Below, piece after piece: positions 10,515 to 22,014 of a DNA stretch of 64,000 bases (within the stretch, counting starts at the first letter, position 1; every line of letters starts with the position of its first letter). The DNA is from Macrosoma leucophasiata (taxonomy: Eukaryota > Arthropoda > Insecta > Lepidoptera > Hedylidae). The notes beneath the pieces are model-generated. The model did not search any database. It had not been told where the DNA came from and saw only the letters and a list, made by a program, of their open reading frames with translations. The stretch spans positions 20,248,001-20,312,000 of the forward strand of contig JAWQUS010000025.1 of assembly GCA_036365455.1 (NCBI GenBank), written 5' to 3'. The position numbers and the translations under genes were made by a program.

Positions 10515-10711
10515 ACTGGTGGTAGAGCTCTAGTGACAAAGCTCGCGGGCGTAGGCACCACCGCATTACCTTATATACTTGCCGCTAAATGTTAGTGTTC
10601 AGCACTATCGTGTTCCGGTCAGGTGGTAATGTACGGCCCTGTAATATCTGCAACAGAGGCATAATACCTTAGGCCTCAGGAGTGGTAACGCATCTTCATT
10701 TTGACCTCTAA
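10515..10711 (+). repeat. Family 1 SINE-like repeat, 3'-truncated
   Basis: Good match from CTGGTGGTAGAGCTCTAGTG to TTCATTTTGACCTCTA. It forms a head-to-head inverted pair with the copy at 10955-11241. Confidence 0.85.
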
Positions 10712-10954
10712 TATTTTGTATGCATCTATTCAGTATGCACTTATTATCCATATGCACGCTATATGCACTAGATAATTGATTGCCACCATCATTATATAAA
10801 ATACTGTCAAAATTTGTACTGGTTATGTCGATTGCAGCTCGCAAATTGTGTTACTTATTATATTATTAAAAGTAGTAAAATAGCTACATAGAAAACCCAC
10901 ACTAGGCATAGTGATTAACAGTCATTTTGAAGAGCATTACAAACATTGTGCACC

Positions 10955-11241
10955 ATTTTTTTTTTATGTAATGGAAGTGGTAAACAAGCATGCAGTTCAC
11001 ATTGATGTGTGTGATGACTGCAGCCTATAGACACCCACACAAAGACCAAGGTCAAAATGCAGATGCGTTACCACTCCTGAGGCCTAAGGTGTTATGCCTC
11101 TGTGCCGGAAATTACAGGGCCGTACATTACCACCTGACCGGAACACGATAGTGTTGAACACTACCATTTAGCGGCAAGTATATTAGGTAATGCGGTGGTG
11201 CCTACGCCCGCGAGCTCCGTCACTGGAGCTCTACTACCATT
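10955..11241 (-). repeat. Family 1 SINE-like repeat, full length, inverted
   Basis: On the minus strand it runs from the 5' GGTAGTAGAGCTCCAGTGAC to the A-rich tail (T-run at 10955-10963). It is close to the copy at 3382 and is the inverted partner of 10515-10711. Confidence 0.85.
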
Positions 11242-12061
11242 AACAAAAACTAACGTATCTGCACTCGTACCTAGTGCTGTATGTTTTATGAAGTAATATT
11301 ACGTGTTAATGATAAGATCTGGTTTCAAAACAGCAATATTATCTTGAGCCAAGTCGTGATATCCACTGTTTTTAAATAATAACAATACGATCAAGTATTG
11401 TGTTATGAAATTATAGGTAAGAGTAGCATAGGTTGGATTTTTAATTTTACAAAATAACGATGAAATTTATTATTTCCACTTTATTTTTTTTAAATCTCAA
11501 TTACTTGCTTTTTTTTATGAATAACAGTTTAAAAATTTGAAATTAAAAACCGGTCTTTTTTTTCCTACGCTATGTGAGTTTTGCACTTCCAGAGTTCTTT
11601 TAATTGGATATAAAAGTATGCGAGGAGTAAAATTTCTAAATTATGAAGTATGACGTGAATTGACGTGATTAAATAATTAGTCGCAATAGAAATACGGTGC
11701 ACATAATATTATTAGCCGAGTAAAAGTGAATAATACAATAATAATGACGTTCACAATAAAACTAAGTATTTTGTGAACAGTGCATTGTTCATCTATTACC
11801 CAACAGTCGTGAATACTTTCAAGTTGCGAATGGTCGGTTGTTGCAGTGGAGTGTAAGTTTGGTTGGCTCAAACAATACAACAAAACTACGTTTAGATCTA
11901 GCTATTTTAGTTTTTTCCTGTGGTCGGACTTCCCACTGTAAGAGCTAGGTTTTAAAATAGCTGTTAGAGATTGTACAACGTCGTTCAAAAACTTTTTACA
12001 TCTATGTTAACAATACGATAATTATGTAAATACAATTAGAGGAATGTAATAATAGTTTAAA
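11242..12061. other. Non-coding, nothing recognised
   Basis: AT-rich stretch with homopolymer runs. The minus-strand open frame at 11677-11883 shows no domain and is not accepted. Confidence 0.4.
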
Positions 12062-12345
12062 GTGGTAAGGTTGCAGTGTTGGAACTCGAGGGTGTAGCCA
12101 CCACCGCATTACCTAATCTATCTGCCGCCAAATATTAGTGATGAGCAGTATCGTGGGCCGGTTCTATGGCAATGTATCTTCCAGTTATAACTGTCACAGA
12201 ATCAAGACAGCTTAGGCCTCAGGGGTGGCAACACATCTACATCTTAACATCCTGTTTTTGTGTAAATGTATATAGGTACATAGGTTGGAGTAATGACTAA
12301 CCATAAATATGAACTGCTCGCTTGTTTGCAGCCATTATAAAAAAC
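12062..12345 (+). repeat. Family 1 SINE-like repeat, diverged full length
   Basis: The landmarks GGTAAGGTTGCAGTG, GTAGCCACCACCGCATTACC, AGGCCTCAGGGGTGGCAAC and GCTTGTTTGCAGCCATTAT are present but with many substitutions, so this is an older copy than 3382 or 43808. Confidence 0.75.
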
Positions 12346-12959
12346 CGAATACTAGTAAATAATTTTCATTTGTTTGTTGACAACCCTACAATACTTTATT
12401 AAATGCAAAATGTGCGAAGGCCCAGGTCACACCGCAGTCTAACGGTGCTTATTTTTGTCAGAAAAAAATAGCTCAGTACGTGACTTATTGCTATAATGAT
12501 TGCATTCTGGCGGTTGTAATTTGCTCTAGATATTTTTAGATTTACTAGTAACCTAGCTTAATAGTAATAGATATAGGTAGACCTAGTTAATCTTTTTTTT
12601 TAAGACGCCGTACTTCTGTTACTTCTTAATAAAGTAGATGAGAAAAAAAAATGTGACAATGTTTCACAAAAATACCGCGCTTAGCCAATTTTTATTAAAC
12701 AGTAAGCAAAAGAAAAAAGTCGTGCATACAAACATTTTTTGTGTTTTTCATCCTTGTAATACTTAACATAAACATACAGTTATTGCTATGTTATGCATGT
12801 TTTATTATTAATTTGCGTAGATGTTAATTCATAAAACAACTTTACATGGTTGCTATAATTTTGGTCTAAGCATTTCTCTGTGAAATTCCAATGGAAAGTG
12901 CCTACCCAATGTTAATAACTAAAAATAACGTTATGCACTCTGTGAGTATTATCAAATAA
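12346..12959. other. Non-coding, nothing recognised
   Basis: No supported exon, RNA or repeat end. Confidence 0.35.
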
Positions 12960-13344
12960 GACGAGCCATATGGTCCAGGTGTGTATGACGACCATTTGAA
13001 CCGAGGCTCACGGGTTCGATCCGCGTACCTAAACAAATATTTTTACCTATGGCCTACAGATATTTGTTTCTGAGCTGGGTGTTTTTGTATGTGTTGTGTG
13101 TGAACAACGGCACCCACGACACGGATTAAGGGTGCTTACACAAATCTGGGATGCGATGCGACGCCACATCGCAAAAACTTGCGATGCGATTCAGTTGGCC
13201 ATTCTTTTAACATGTCGGACGATATCGCATCGCAGCAATTCGCATCGCAAGATCCTGCGATGCGCCGTCGAATCGCATCGCATCGCAGTTTTGTGTGGGC
13301 GCCCTTATACCTATGAGTGTAAGCGTATTTTATTTAACTTATTA
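12960..13344 (+). repeat. Family 2 tRNA SINE split by a MITE
   Basis: The head (TGGTCCAGGTGTGTATGACG) and the box-B-like GGGTTCGATCCGCG are followed by the ACAAATATTT motifs and GTGTGTGAACAACGGCACCC. At about 13135 the match is interrupted by the MITE at 13136-13307. It resumes after it with GAGTGTAAGCGTATTTTATT, the same tail as in the 7803-8019 copy. This proves the order of insertion: SINE first, MITE later. Confidence 0.8.
13136..13307. mobile_element. GATGC-rich MITE, copy b (~172 bp), nested in a SINE
   Basis: The inverted ends TTAAGGGTGCTTACACAAAT and (reversed right end) ATAAGGGCGCCCACACAAAA pair with each other and continue into GATGCGATGCG arms. It is the same family as 329-453. 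Confidence 0.8.
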
Positions 13345-13630
13345 TCGAATATTACATTCATCTGTATCGATGATCATTTTAAATCTATTTGATTAATGTC
13401 CAATCGATAAGTCAACAGAACGCAGCGGGCAATCAGACGGTCCAATAATCAATTACATAATGCTAATTGGACACAGGTAAAGGCCGTTCGACATAGTTAA
13501 AAATAAAATATTAAAACTTTCACATAGCTATCTATGATCTATGTTGATTACACGGATAGATTTTGAAAATTGGAAATGAAGTTAGGTGTCGATCTCGCAT
13601 GTGTATCTATTTTGAAAATTGAATGACGAA

Positions 13631-13795
13631 GGGCCGATTTCACCTTCGTAATAAGACGCGTTTTACTTACGTTTTACACTATGTGGACGTCACCGACGAA
13701 AATTGTCTGTGATAAGGTTGAAATTGAATGCAAATGTTATGTTAAAACACGTTTTATTAAACTTATTTCTCAGGGCAAACGGTGAAATCCGCCCT
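13631..13795. mobile_element. MITE with GGGCCGATTTCACC ends (165 bp)
   Basis: The left end GGGCCGATTTCACC and the reversed right end AGGGCGGATTTCACC are inverted repeats. Looser pairing continues inward around the GTTTTA motifs. No coding region. Confidence 0.7.
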
Positions 13796-14302
13796 CAGAA
13801 GCTTTGTCCCTCACGATCAATCATTTATCATCCTGATTTATAGATATCACAATCAATACATATAAATACAATAATAATTTATTCCTAAGGGTTTTCCGGG
13901 TCATGATTTGTGTTGATCATTTAATGCGCATTACCCATATAAAAGCAAGAACACTAGTTTTTCAAACATGTTCCACCATATCGGGGTTTCCAATATCATC
14001 ATCAGTACGCATAACACGTTTGTGTCTTATTTGTTAAGTATATCGGTAGGTACGTATGCGTTTCGTTTATACTGTTGCTGTTTTATATTATAGTGGTTTA
14101 ATTGTTTATATACTCTTACATTAGCGGCCCCACAAAGGTACAAACCTTTTTGTAGATTGTAAACAAAACTATAATAGTCCATGTTTGTTAAGGAGGAGCG
14201 GCATCACCTGAGACAGGTATTTACATTACTTACTAGGTGGTCCCAATCCAATTCATTGTCAAACAAAAATGTTGTTTACGAATAAAATATTCTTTTTTTT
14301 TA

Positions 14303-14442
14303 TCGTGGATGTCGTTGTCATACACACATAACACGTAGGTACACAAATATCCTGATAACCCAAATATCTGTAGGCCATACAAATATTAATACCAGTACGG
14401 GAATTGAAAGATCGCCACACATCGCTCGACTAGCCGGATCGT
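14303..14442 (-). repeat. Family 2 tRNA SINE, partial and diverged
   Basis: Read on the minus strand, the head GACGATCCGGCTAGTCGAGC is followed by a decayed box B, a GCCATACAAATATTA-complement motif and the GT-rich tail. It is more diverged than the copy at 7803. Confidence 0.65.
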
Positions 14443-15266
14443 CAGTATTTATAAATTAAAATTAATTTATACTTATGACTAATTATTTTTATGGTTATAC
14501 ATCCAAACAGTTAAATAACTACTTATCTATTATATAAAGTCACACAGTTACACACATTTAAGCCTAAGATTATTTGCTTCTATAAAAATCGTAATCGGTT
14601 GTATGCCCAAAAAAAGGAGGGCATTGGTAAAAAAGTGTGTTTACTTTTTTTTTGTACGTCAAAGGGTTGACAGACAAGCAGACGGGCCACCTGATGGAAA
14701 TGGTTACCGTCGCCTATGAACATTTTTAACCGAGTTCAAAAAACGAGAAGGTTATAATTCGGCCGGTATATATTATATATATATATTTTTATGTATGTAC
14801 GCAAATTTCGCCGATATTTCTGGACCGATTTACGTAATTCTTTTTTTGTTTGATGCGGAATAGTTTCGAATTGGTCCCATAAAAATGATTCAGATAGGCC
14901 TATCAGTTTTCATTTTATGAGCATTTTTTTACTTACTTTCACCTCAGACTAAAGGATTATGAATAGACGGAAAGTTGTCATACAGTGCGTTGAATCCACT
15001 GACGTCCTAGATAGTCCTAATGCGCATGACAACGAGTGACAATGACACATTTACTCATCGACGACACAACACAGCTTATTTACTCCTTCGTGGATAAAAT
15101 TTTTTCATTGATTTCGTATAGTCGTGTTATAATTTTGTATCGACACACCTAAACAATTTAAATTAGGTATCTAATTGTCACGAAGCTAAAAGCGTCAGAT
15201 TTTACAAATTTAACAGATGTGATCATAAATCTAATTGGCAATGCAGCAATAAACTAAAGAGTATTA
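14443..15266. other. Non-coding, with weak repeat remnants
   Basis: At 14655-14720 the AAGGGTTGACAGACAAGCAG and ACGGGCCACCTGATGG stretch looks like a diverged relative of the Family 1 3' end. At 14800-14840 GGACCGATTTACGTAATTC resembles RTE-like tails. No gene is evident. Confidence 0.35.
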
Positions 15267-15384
15267 AATAAATATAACTAGGTAAAGAAAAACTGACTTC
15301 AAAACTGAAAAGTAAAAAATAATGAAGATTTAATTGTAATTATATACTACCTATTATTTATATGTGCTATTAACTAATAGGTTT

Positions 15385-15543
15385 TGGCATAAGTACAACA
15401 TACATTTTTTTTTAACTACCAATGGTTGACTGGCAGAGAGCGCTTTAAGCGTTAAGTCCGCCATTTGTACCGATATTTTATTGATGCAATAAAGAATAAA
15501 TAAATAAATAAATAAAATACAATGCCATTAAAAAAAAAAAAAA
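15385..15543 (+). mobile_element. Retroposed LINE 3' end with 13-bp target duplication
   Basis: The inserted piece carries GGTTGACTGGCAGAGAGCGC, TTAAGTCCGCCATTTGTACC, CAATAAAGAATAAATAAATA and an A-run. It is flanked by AACTAATAGGTTT at 15372-15384 and again at 15544-15556. The target duplication, A-tail and 5' truncation are the signature of target-primed reverse transcription. The 3' end resembles those of Jockey-like insect LINEs. It lies inside the left arm of the foldback element. Confidence 0.85.
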
Positions 15544-15599
15544 AACTAATAGGTTTGAAGTCGGTGCCAAGCCAAAATCACTAAAGTAGGCATTTCATT

Positions 15600-15710
15600 G
15601 TATTAAAACGTAACTTCACACATGTAATCCCCGAAGGGGTAGGCAGAGTTAAATGCATGAATTCAAGCATACATGCAAACACCCACGATTCGCCGGTTAC
15701 GTTTTGTTCA
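15600..15710. repeat. Dispersed repeat B, copy 1
   Basis: ACGTAACTTCACACATGTAA, CCCCGAAGGGGTAGGCAGAG and CACGATTCGCCGGTTACGTT recur, diverged, at 17160-17260, 40030-40215 and 54330-54490. The outer ends are complementary (AACGTAAC/GGTTACGTT), so it may be a DNA element. Confidence 0.55.
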
Positions 15711-15900
15711 GTGTATTAATTTGCTCGTATTCATATTTAAGTGATTAAAATATAATTATTTGTTTAAGGCTTTTCACCGACTTCAAACCTATTAGTAAAT
15801 AGCACATATAAATAATAGGTAGTATATAATTACAATTAAAACTTTATTATTTTTTACTTTTCAGTTTTAAAGTCGGCTTTTCTTTACGTAGTTATATTTA

Positions 15901-16656
15901 TCGAGATTCGGTTTTTCGAGACAGTGTGCGCGCGCATCGTGAAACTTTTAATCGAACGCGCCAAAAGAACCTACCTACTTATGACTTAAAAAAAATATAT
16001 TTAAGGTCAAATTATAACCTCTGAGCGGCTAAGCCAGGAAATAGTAGCTAATGATTTATAACAATTACCGTCTAACCGTGAATTAAAAATTAACGTGTAC
16101 TCGTACTTAAGTACAAATTTAGCCGTTGGCTATAAATAAGCAATAAAAACTTTTAAAAGATAGGTTTGTTACAATTATTGTATTTTTCCGGAATCGCAAC
16201 GTCGAAGAGACAAGGTTTTACCTATATTAATAAGAATCCGGCTTAAAGCTTGACTTAAAATATACAGGAGAAAAATGAATTGTGACATTAAGCTATATAA
16301 ACTTTAATTTAACTTTTTTTTTTTCACACGTATTTTTGTATGAAGTTTAATTAGGTGAAGTTTTTTTAATGATTGAAAGTGAAATTGCCAATGATGTTTT
16401 ATCATATGTAGTGACATATTCGAGCATATTACGAAACTCAAAGGGTTTTTCTGAGCAACTTCCAGAAAATAGAACCCCAAATAGCACTAAGCGTAGCAAT
16501 AGTGCCTACTACAACTGTAATACCTACATTATGGATGATAATCGCATCACAGTGATATTATACACTATCACAGAGGTATCATGAAACGAAAACTATATTT
16601 CATCGACTTTGGGAGACTACGTAGGTCTACGATTATACATTAAACATAGATTTTTT
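15901..16656. other. Non-coding, nothing recognised
   Basis: Starts with the repeated GTGTGCGCGCGCATCGT word at about 15924, also seen at about 9527. Otherwise there is no feature. The 71-codon frame at 16369-16584 is not accepted as a gene. Confidence 0.35.
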
Positions 16657-16943
16657 ACTGGTGGCAGAGCTCCAGTGGCGGAGCTCGCGGGCGTACGCAC
16701 CACCGCATTACCTAATATAAAGCCGCTAAATGGTAGTGTTCAGCACTATCGTGTTCCGGTCAGGTGGTAATGTACGGCTCTGTAATTTCCGGCACAGAGG
16801 CATAACACCTTAGGCCTCAGGAGTGGCAACGCAAATGCATTTAGGCCTCTGGTCATTGTGTAAATGTCTATAGGCTGCAGTCATCACTTAACATCAATGT
16901 GAACTGCATGCTTGTTAGCCACTTTCATAAAATAAAATAAAAA
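16657..16943 (+). repeat. Family 1 SINE-like repeat, full length
   Basis: Near-complete from ACTGGTGGCAGAGCTCCAGT to GCCACTTTCATAAAATAAAA. It has a small deletion after CATTACCTAATAT. Confidence 0.85.
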
Positions 16944-18029
16944 GATATCTCTATGCAGTTGTGTCATTACTCTGTATAAGTAAGTAGGCCTCTATATCAA
17001 AAATCACAGCACATAATCCGAAACATAGTTCCGTTCATCACATTGCAACGGACAAATTAGGTAATAAGTACTGTGATAATATAATATAAGCTGATTAATT
17101 GAATAATTAGCCTTCACCCGCGAACTTCGCTACTGGAACTCTCCAAAGTTATATTTAAAACTGTATTACATAACTTCACACCTTCAAGCAGACGTTTATA
17201 TATTTATTTATGCATACATGCATACACCCACTTTATGCCGGTTAAGTTTTTTGAGTCCCACGTTCATAATATTACGTAGGGCATATTCGTCGAGCATGTT
17301 TAAAAATGTTACATTTCCAAACTCAAAAGCATTCATTCCGTTCACTGAAAATCGAGTCCACTGAAAACTATAGATTTCAAACAAGAAAGTGAAACTTTTC
17401 ATCTATTTGGATGAAAAGTTAACCGTTAAAACATAATCTCCATCGATTGATCTATCAGCAAAAATTTTCAACATACCTATAGCTATAATCACTAAAGCTA
17501 CACTTTTATTTGTTCAAAAATAAGATCATCCGGAGTCAGTACCCTCAACTATTAATCAGTGAAGATTCTACTATAACAAATCAACGCATAGTTCTTTACA
17601 GACTTCCCCATTTCAAATTTTATCTTGAGATGACTCTGATTTTCAGAGATTGATATTGACGAATGACACAACGAATGCTAATTGAAATATCGCCCGCGCC
17701 GTAAGCACTTATTATCATTTGCTAGTATCTACAAAAAAAATATAACAAAACATTAAACTCTTCATCCTATGGACAAAAAATACTGATAGGAAAAGCTAAA
17801 GTTACTTCCGAAACGGATGTAAAAAAATATAGGTGTAGTAGGGCAGAGATTTGCCACGTCTGAGGTTGTCATATGCCCCGCGAACATAGTCTCACGGCCG
17901 TCTCACCCACCATTCACTCTCGTTTTCAATGGACGTATGTATATGGATAAAAAACCGAGTATTTTGACCTTATACGGCCGTGTCCTAAGATAACAGATCA
18001 AGTTATGTAACCACAGTTGAAAATAACTC
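16944..18029. other. Non-coding, with a repeat B fragment at 17160-17260
   Basis: The CATACATGCATACACCCAC and GCCGGTTAAGTTTT words mark a decayed repeat B copy. A frame at 17208-17402 is part of this repeat and is not a gene. The rest is unassigned. Confidence 0.35.
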
Positions 18030-18095
18030 TTACTGTTGGTAAAACTTCAAAGCCACATATACCACAATATCTATTTAATTTCGCTAAATACTGTT
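18030..18095 (+). repeat. Family 1 remnant cut by a MITE
   Basis: ACTGTTGGTAAAACTTC followed by CGCTAAATACTGTTCAG is a heavily decayed Family 1 5' part. It ends exactly where the MITE at 18096 begins. Confidence 0.4.
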
Positions 18096-18333
18096 CAGGG
18101 GTGCGACCGCCTATCGACATTGCTATTGTCGTTGTCGTTGCTGTCAAATTTTCATGTCGATTTTAACTTGAACTAAATAACAATAATCTACCATTATCGC
18201 TTGTTTCTCACCTACGAAAGCAAGAAAAACAATTAGATTATCACTACTGCTTTTAAAGGAGCTACAAATCGACATGAACATTTGACAGCAATGACAACGA
18301 CAATAGCAATGTCGATAGGCGGTCGCACCCCTG
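18096..18333. mobile_element. MITE with ~68-bp inverted ends (238 bp), hAT-like termini
   Basis: The ends CAGGGGTGCGACCGCCTATC pair exactly, and the pairing continues through CGACATTGCTATTGTCGTTG to about 68 bases with a few differences. The start CAGGGGTG is hAT-like. The expected 8-bp target duplication is not visible, so the superfamily is an inference. High arm identity suggests a fairly young copy. Confidence 0.85.
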
Positions 18334-18530
18334 GAATGTCAAATGAGCGAATGACAAAACAGTTTTATGCAAATGTATATGGTAACAGTGACCCAGAACA
18401 CCAAGACCGCTCTACGGTGACCAAATAAGTCGAGTCCTGTCTTAAAATTGTGTTAAGACTTCAAGAGTCTTTGGAATGAATCGGTGCATGCAGATTGGAA
18501 TAAAAAGAGTGACAAATCTTCATTCATTTT

Positions 18531-18813
18531 TACTGATAGAGTTCCAGAGTAGCAGCTCGAGCGCGTACGCACCACTGCAATTTCATAATCTATCTGCCGC
18601 CAAATGGTAGTGTTCAGCAATATCGTGTTCCGGTTAGATGTTAATGTATGCCTCCGTTATTACTATCGGAGACATAAGAACTTAGGTCTCAGGGGTAGCA
18701 ATGCAGCTGCATTTGACCTATAGATAGTATTTGTAGATGTCTACAGGCTGCAGTCACCACTTAACATCCATGTGAACTGCATGCTTGTTTGACATCTTCA
18801 TGAAAAAAAAAAA
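18531..18813 (+). repeat. Family 1 SINE-like repeat, diverged full length
   Basis: TACTGATAGAGTTCCAGAG through GTTCCGGTTAGATG, CTTAGGTCTCAGGGGTAGC and GAACTGCATGCTTGTTTGAC, then an 11-base A-run. It belongs to the same sub-group as 12062 and 34264 (TCTGCCGCCAAATGG instead of CTTGCCGCTAAATGG). Confidence 0.8.
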
Positions 18814-19691
18814 TCCTATTGTGACGTGCTACCTCTACGTTTCTATAGGCCTTTTCAGAGAATGCCAAAATGTTTACACCGCATGGCGTCAAATGCAATG
18901 CAATGGCAGCAAATTAAAGTCTAAACCACAACAATTCTCACATAACTCTCTTAAAAAATTATGTAAGTAATAGAATTTAAATAAACTACTCTATATTATT
19001 TGACAATAGTTCAATTAGAAAAGCGCGAACTACTGGAGATTTTAGTGCTATAATTCAAATTGCTTGCATAATAAACAAACGGTAATTATATTTAATTTTA
19101 CTGAAACAAAGACATGTCGGCGGCTTTCGCTTAGTATTTAACATGTGAAATTTATTTTCACTCTTTCTATTACAGAATTCTGTCCTAGCGTCGCATGAAA
19201 TTAATTTTTGTGACATGAACATTAATGTTCTTGAAGAAAAGAGTTCAATAATTATTATAAGTAATCATTCTGTACCTCAAAGGGAAAAACGAACAATTAT
19301 TATATGTTTTTTAGAATTTAAAAAGTTTTAAAATCGACTAAAGTCTACTATCGACCACGGTGATCGAAACGGGAATCTCAGCTCGAGTAGTTATCGCTAT
19401 ACCAAGAAAGAAATTTCAATTTCGATTACACAACCGCGGCAATTTAGATAATAAATCATATGTATATCTGTCATCTACTCGCTGCGAAGCAGACTTGACA
19501 TGGTAACATGTTTGAGAACTTTCAGATACAGTTAGTTACGCAGTTCCCAGAAACCACCGGAGTAGTTTTAGTGCAGAGCCTCACACTATCATCTCCCCCA
19601 TATTTTTACCGCTTCTTCGAATAAACTTTATCTACACGACAAATAACATTTAACTGTTTATAACATAAGCGGATCACTCCCACCTTGAATG
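18814..19691. other. Non-coding, nothing recognised
   Basis: No exon, RNA or repeat end can be supported. Confidence 0.35.
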
Positions 19692-19905
19692 GTGTTTCAG
19701 AATCAGAATCAGAATCTCATCTATTCATTTAGGGTGACAGGCACCTCCTATGACACGCCAAAAACAAACTAAAGTGAATAACAATTGATATACGTGTCAA
19801 ACAAGATAAAAAATATATGTATAGTCAAGAATATCACTAAGATAAAACTAAATGTAATATACTAGTGAAAAAAAGTATATCAGTACACAAACTGCTAACA
19901 AAGAG
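19692..19905 (-). mobile_element. LINE 3' end with (TTCTGA)n tail
   Basis: On the minus strand the body ends GGTGCCTGTCACCCTAAATG and runs into TTCTGA hexamers. The upstream words TATCTTGTTTGACACG and TATTCACTTTAGTTTG also match the copies at 28622 and 53711. Microsatellite-like tails are typical of several non-LTR retrotransposon clades. The clade is not determined because no coding part is attached. Confidence 0.7.
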
Positions 19906-21204
19906 TAAACAGAAAAAAAAAGAGTTGAGTTTAAAATAGAGATCGCTGCAAACAATGTCCTGTCATGTGTTACATTGAAATATTGGGTTGATTTTAAAAA
20001 TAAGAGAGTAAAAAAAAGAGCTGTTTGCTTTTCCAAGAGTACGTTTTTGTTATTTATAAAAAAAAGGAATTCTTTTTTTTCTATGTTACCTTTAATATCA
20101 AGCTTCCGCCTTTTTATTTTGTCACCCATGTACCGGCATCATTTTACAGTACACGGATTAAGTTAGCGGTAAATTTCGGTGCCATAAGCTGAAGTTTTCT
20201 TTTTAATAATCCTTAAGCATGCGTGCCAATTGGGTTCGATACCCATAAGCGACACGCGAACCGACCCGTTACTTCCTGCAGCCGGATGTGATCAAATGCT
20301 CGTTGCTTACTCCGACATCGAAAGTACTTATGCAATACAAAATTGATGTAATCGAATGTAATTTTGCAAATTTTTATTTTAAAGTGCAATGTTTTTGGTT
20401 TGTTTATGTTTAACACATCGTGTGACAATGATTACACAAGTTGCCGAACATGAAGATTGTTTCATTTTAACGTTTTTGCAGGCTTTCGCGACCTTTATAC
20501 ATTGTAGAAATTAAATTTGAGAATTCTCTCGCGTATACAAGGTATAAGAAGAAGTTTGTTTCATTTTATTGATTTTTACAAACGGGAGTGAAATATTTTT
20601 AAAGAAAATTACGCTACCGAGCTTCGGTTACTCAGTTGGGTCAAATCCCGCCTGATGTCAATTTTTTCTATCCATTTTTCTTGAATAAAATGAAGATTTT
20701 TTGAGTTATTTGCTTTCGATTTGAAACATTATAATGTTACTGTGCAAAGAATAAATTAATTAATTTGAAATACCTATGTAGAAAAGTGACAGTATTTAAA
20801 CTACCCTTATTTTTCTTATTACATATGTAAATAATTATCACGATAAATAATACCTACATAAAAATAAACATGACACAGACAACTTTTCTGTCTGAAAAAT
20901 ATGTTTAAACAATTTAATCTTTATTACGGAAATCAATTTAATTTGTTCAGCGCCGAATAATATTTCCTTAAAAACTAAATATCCGGACAACACCAGTTTA
21001 TGGCGCTATCAAAAATATTTTACAAGACGATGTCTTTTGTCTCTTTGTTCTCAGAATAAATTAATTCTTTAAATATCTATGCAATGTTTAGTTTCCTTAT
21101 GCATTCAAAAATATCGCAAGGATAATTTTACAGACAAGTATCCATATTTTTTTGTAACTATAATAAACCAAAATTTTAGCAAAAACTACTTTTATAAAAA
21201 TTAA
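19906..21204. other. Non-coding, nothing recognised
   Basis: AT-rich. Overlapping frames at 19848-20166 are composed of low-complexity K/F-rich peptide and are not accepted. A word resembling a tRNA box B (TTGGGTTCGATACCC) at about 20229 is isolated. Confidence 0.35.
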
Positions 21205-21395
21205 CCGGTGGTAGAGACCTAGTGACGGAGGTCGGAGGTCGCGGACCTAGGACCACCGCATTACCTCTGTCTGCCGCGAAATGGTAGTGTTCAGCGCTAT
21301 CATGTTCCGGTTAGATGGTAATGTATGGTACCGTAATAACTATCACACAGACATAACAAGTTTATGTCTCAGAGTTGGCATCTTCATTTTGCAAT
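21205..21395 (+). repeat. Family 1 SINE-like repeat, 3'-truncated
   Basis: CCGGTGGTAGAGACCTAGTG, GACCACCGCATTACC, TGTTCAGCGCTATCATGTTC and ACATAACAAGTTTATGTCTC follow the family order. The 5' part has a duplicated GGTCGGAGGTCGCGG block. Confidence 0.75.
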
Positions 21396-22014
21396 CAAAG
21401 CTCCCAACCAAAATTCTGACGATTTGGATGCAAGGCAAGCTCGTGGCGAAAGCCCTAAGGGTTCGGCCCTTTATGGAAATCTTAGATTTAGTGGAGGTAC
21501 TGAACAGAGTGCAAGGTATTTCCTATATCTTATATGTCTGATGCGCTGGAGTAAATTCAAAAATCCCCTCTTGGGCTCTCCTACTATTGGTATGTAATTA
21601 GACACAAATATCAGTGGGTACAAATTGATTACACACCGATAACTATCAACTATCAAAGTGACAGAAAAACCCGCCCAAATGACATGACGCGGAATGACTT
21701 ATATAAAATTGTATTTATATCCAATCTCGAAATCTGTCCTTCGCCCTGCTCTGCACATTCATCCGGCATACACTACACCTATAATAAATGTAGAGGTCAG
21801 ACAATGAGCCAACTTATACCAATTCATTGTCAAGTAAAAGTTGAACGACTAGTTTACATAACAGTAAACTATACAAGGTGACTCAGAATGATAGTCTGCG
21901 CACGAGTTTTATTTAAGCAAAGCAGATGGGAAAGATCATAGTCAGTTCAGTGTTTGAAAGCAAGACGTTCTCTCATATTAGGTATCCAAATTTTGTAGAT
22001 TTTTTGTGTCTTTC
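21396..22014. other. Non-coding, nothing recognised
   Basis: Frames at 21281-21597 and 21684-21881 overlap the Family 1 repeat or lack any domain and are not accepted. TACAAGGTGACTCAGAATG at about 21874 resembles a single mariner-type end. Confidence 0.3.

Larger units (their letters stand above)
15267..15900. mobile_element. Foldback element with ~135-bp inverted arms
   Basis: Bases 15267-15384 and about 15785-15900 are inverted copies with only about nine differences by eye. Past a later insertion (15385-15543) the left arm continues at 15557-15577 (GAAGTCGGTG) to match the rest of the right arm. The centre (15600-15710) holds another dispersed repeat. The structure is typical of a non-autonomous foldback DNA transposon, with no coding region seen. 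Confidence 0.8.

Noticed and set aside
20225..20245. Box-B-like TTGGGTTCGATACCC
   Set aside because: No matching acceptor or D arm nearby, so neither a tRNA nor a supported SINE.
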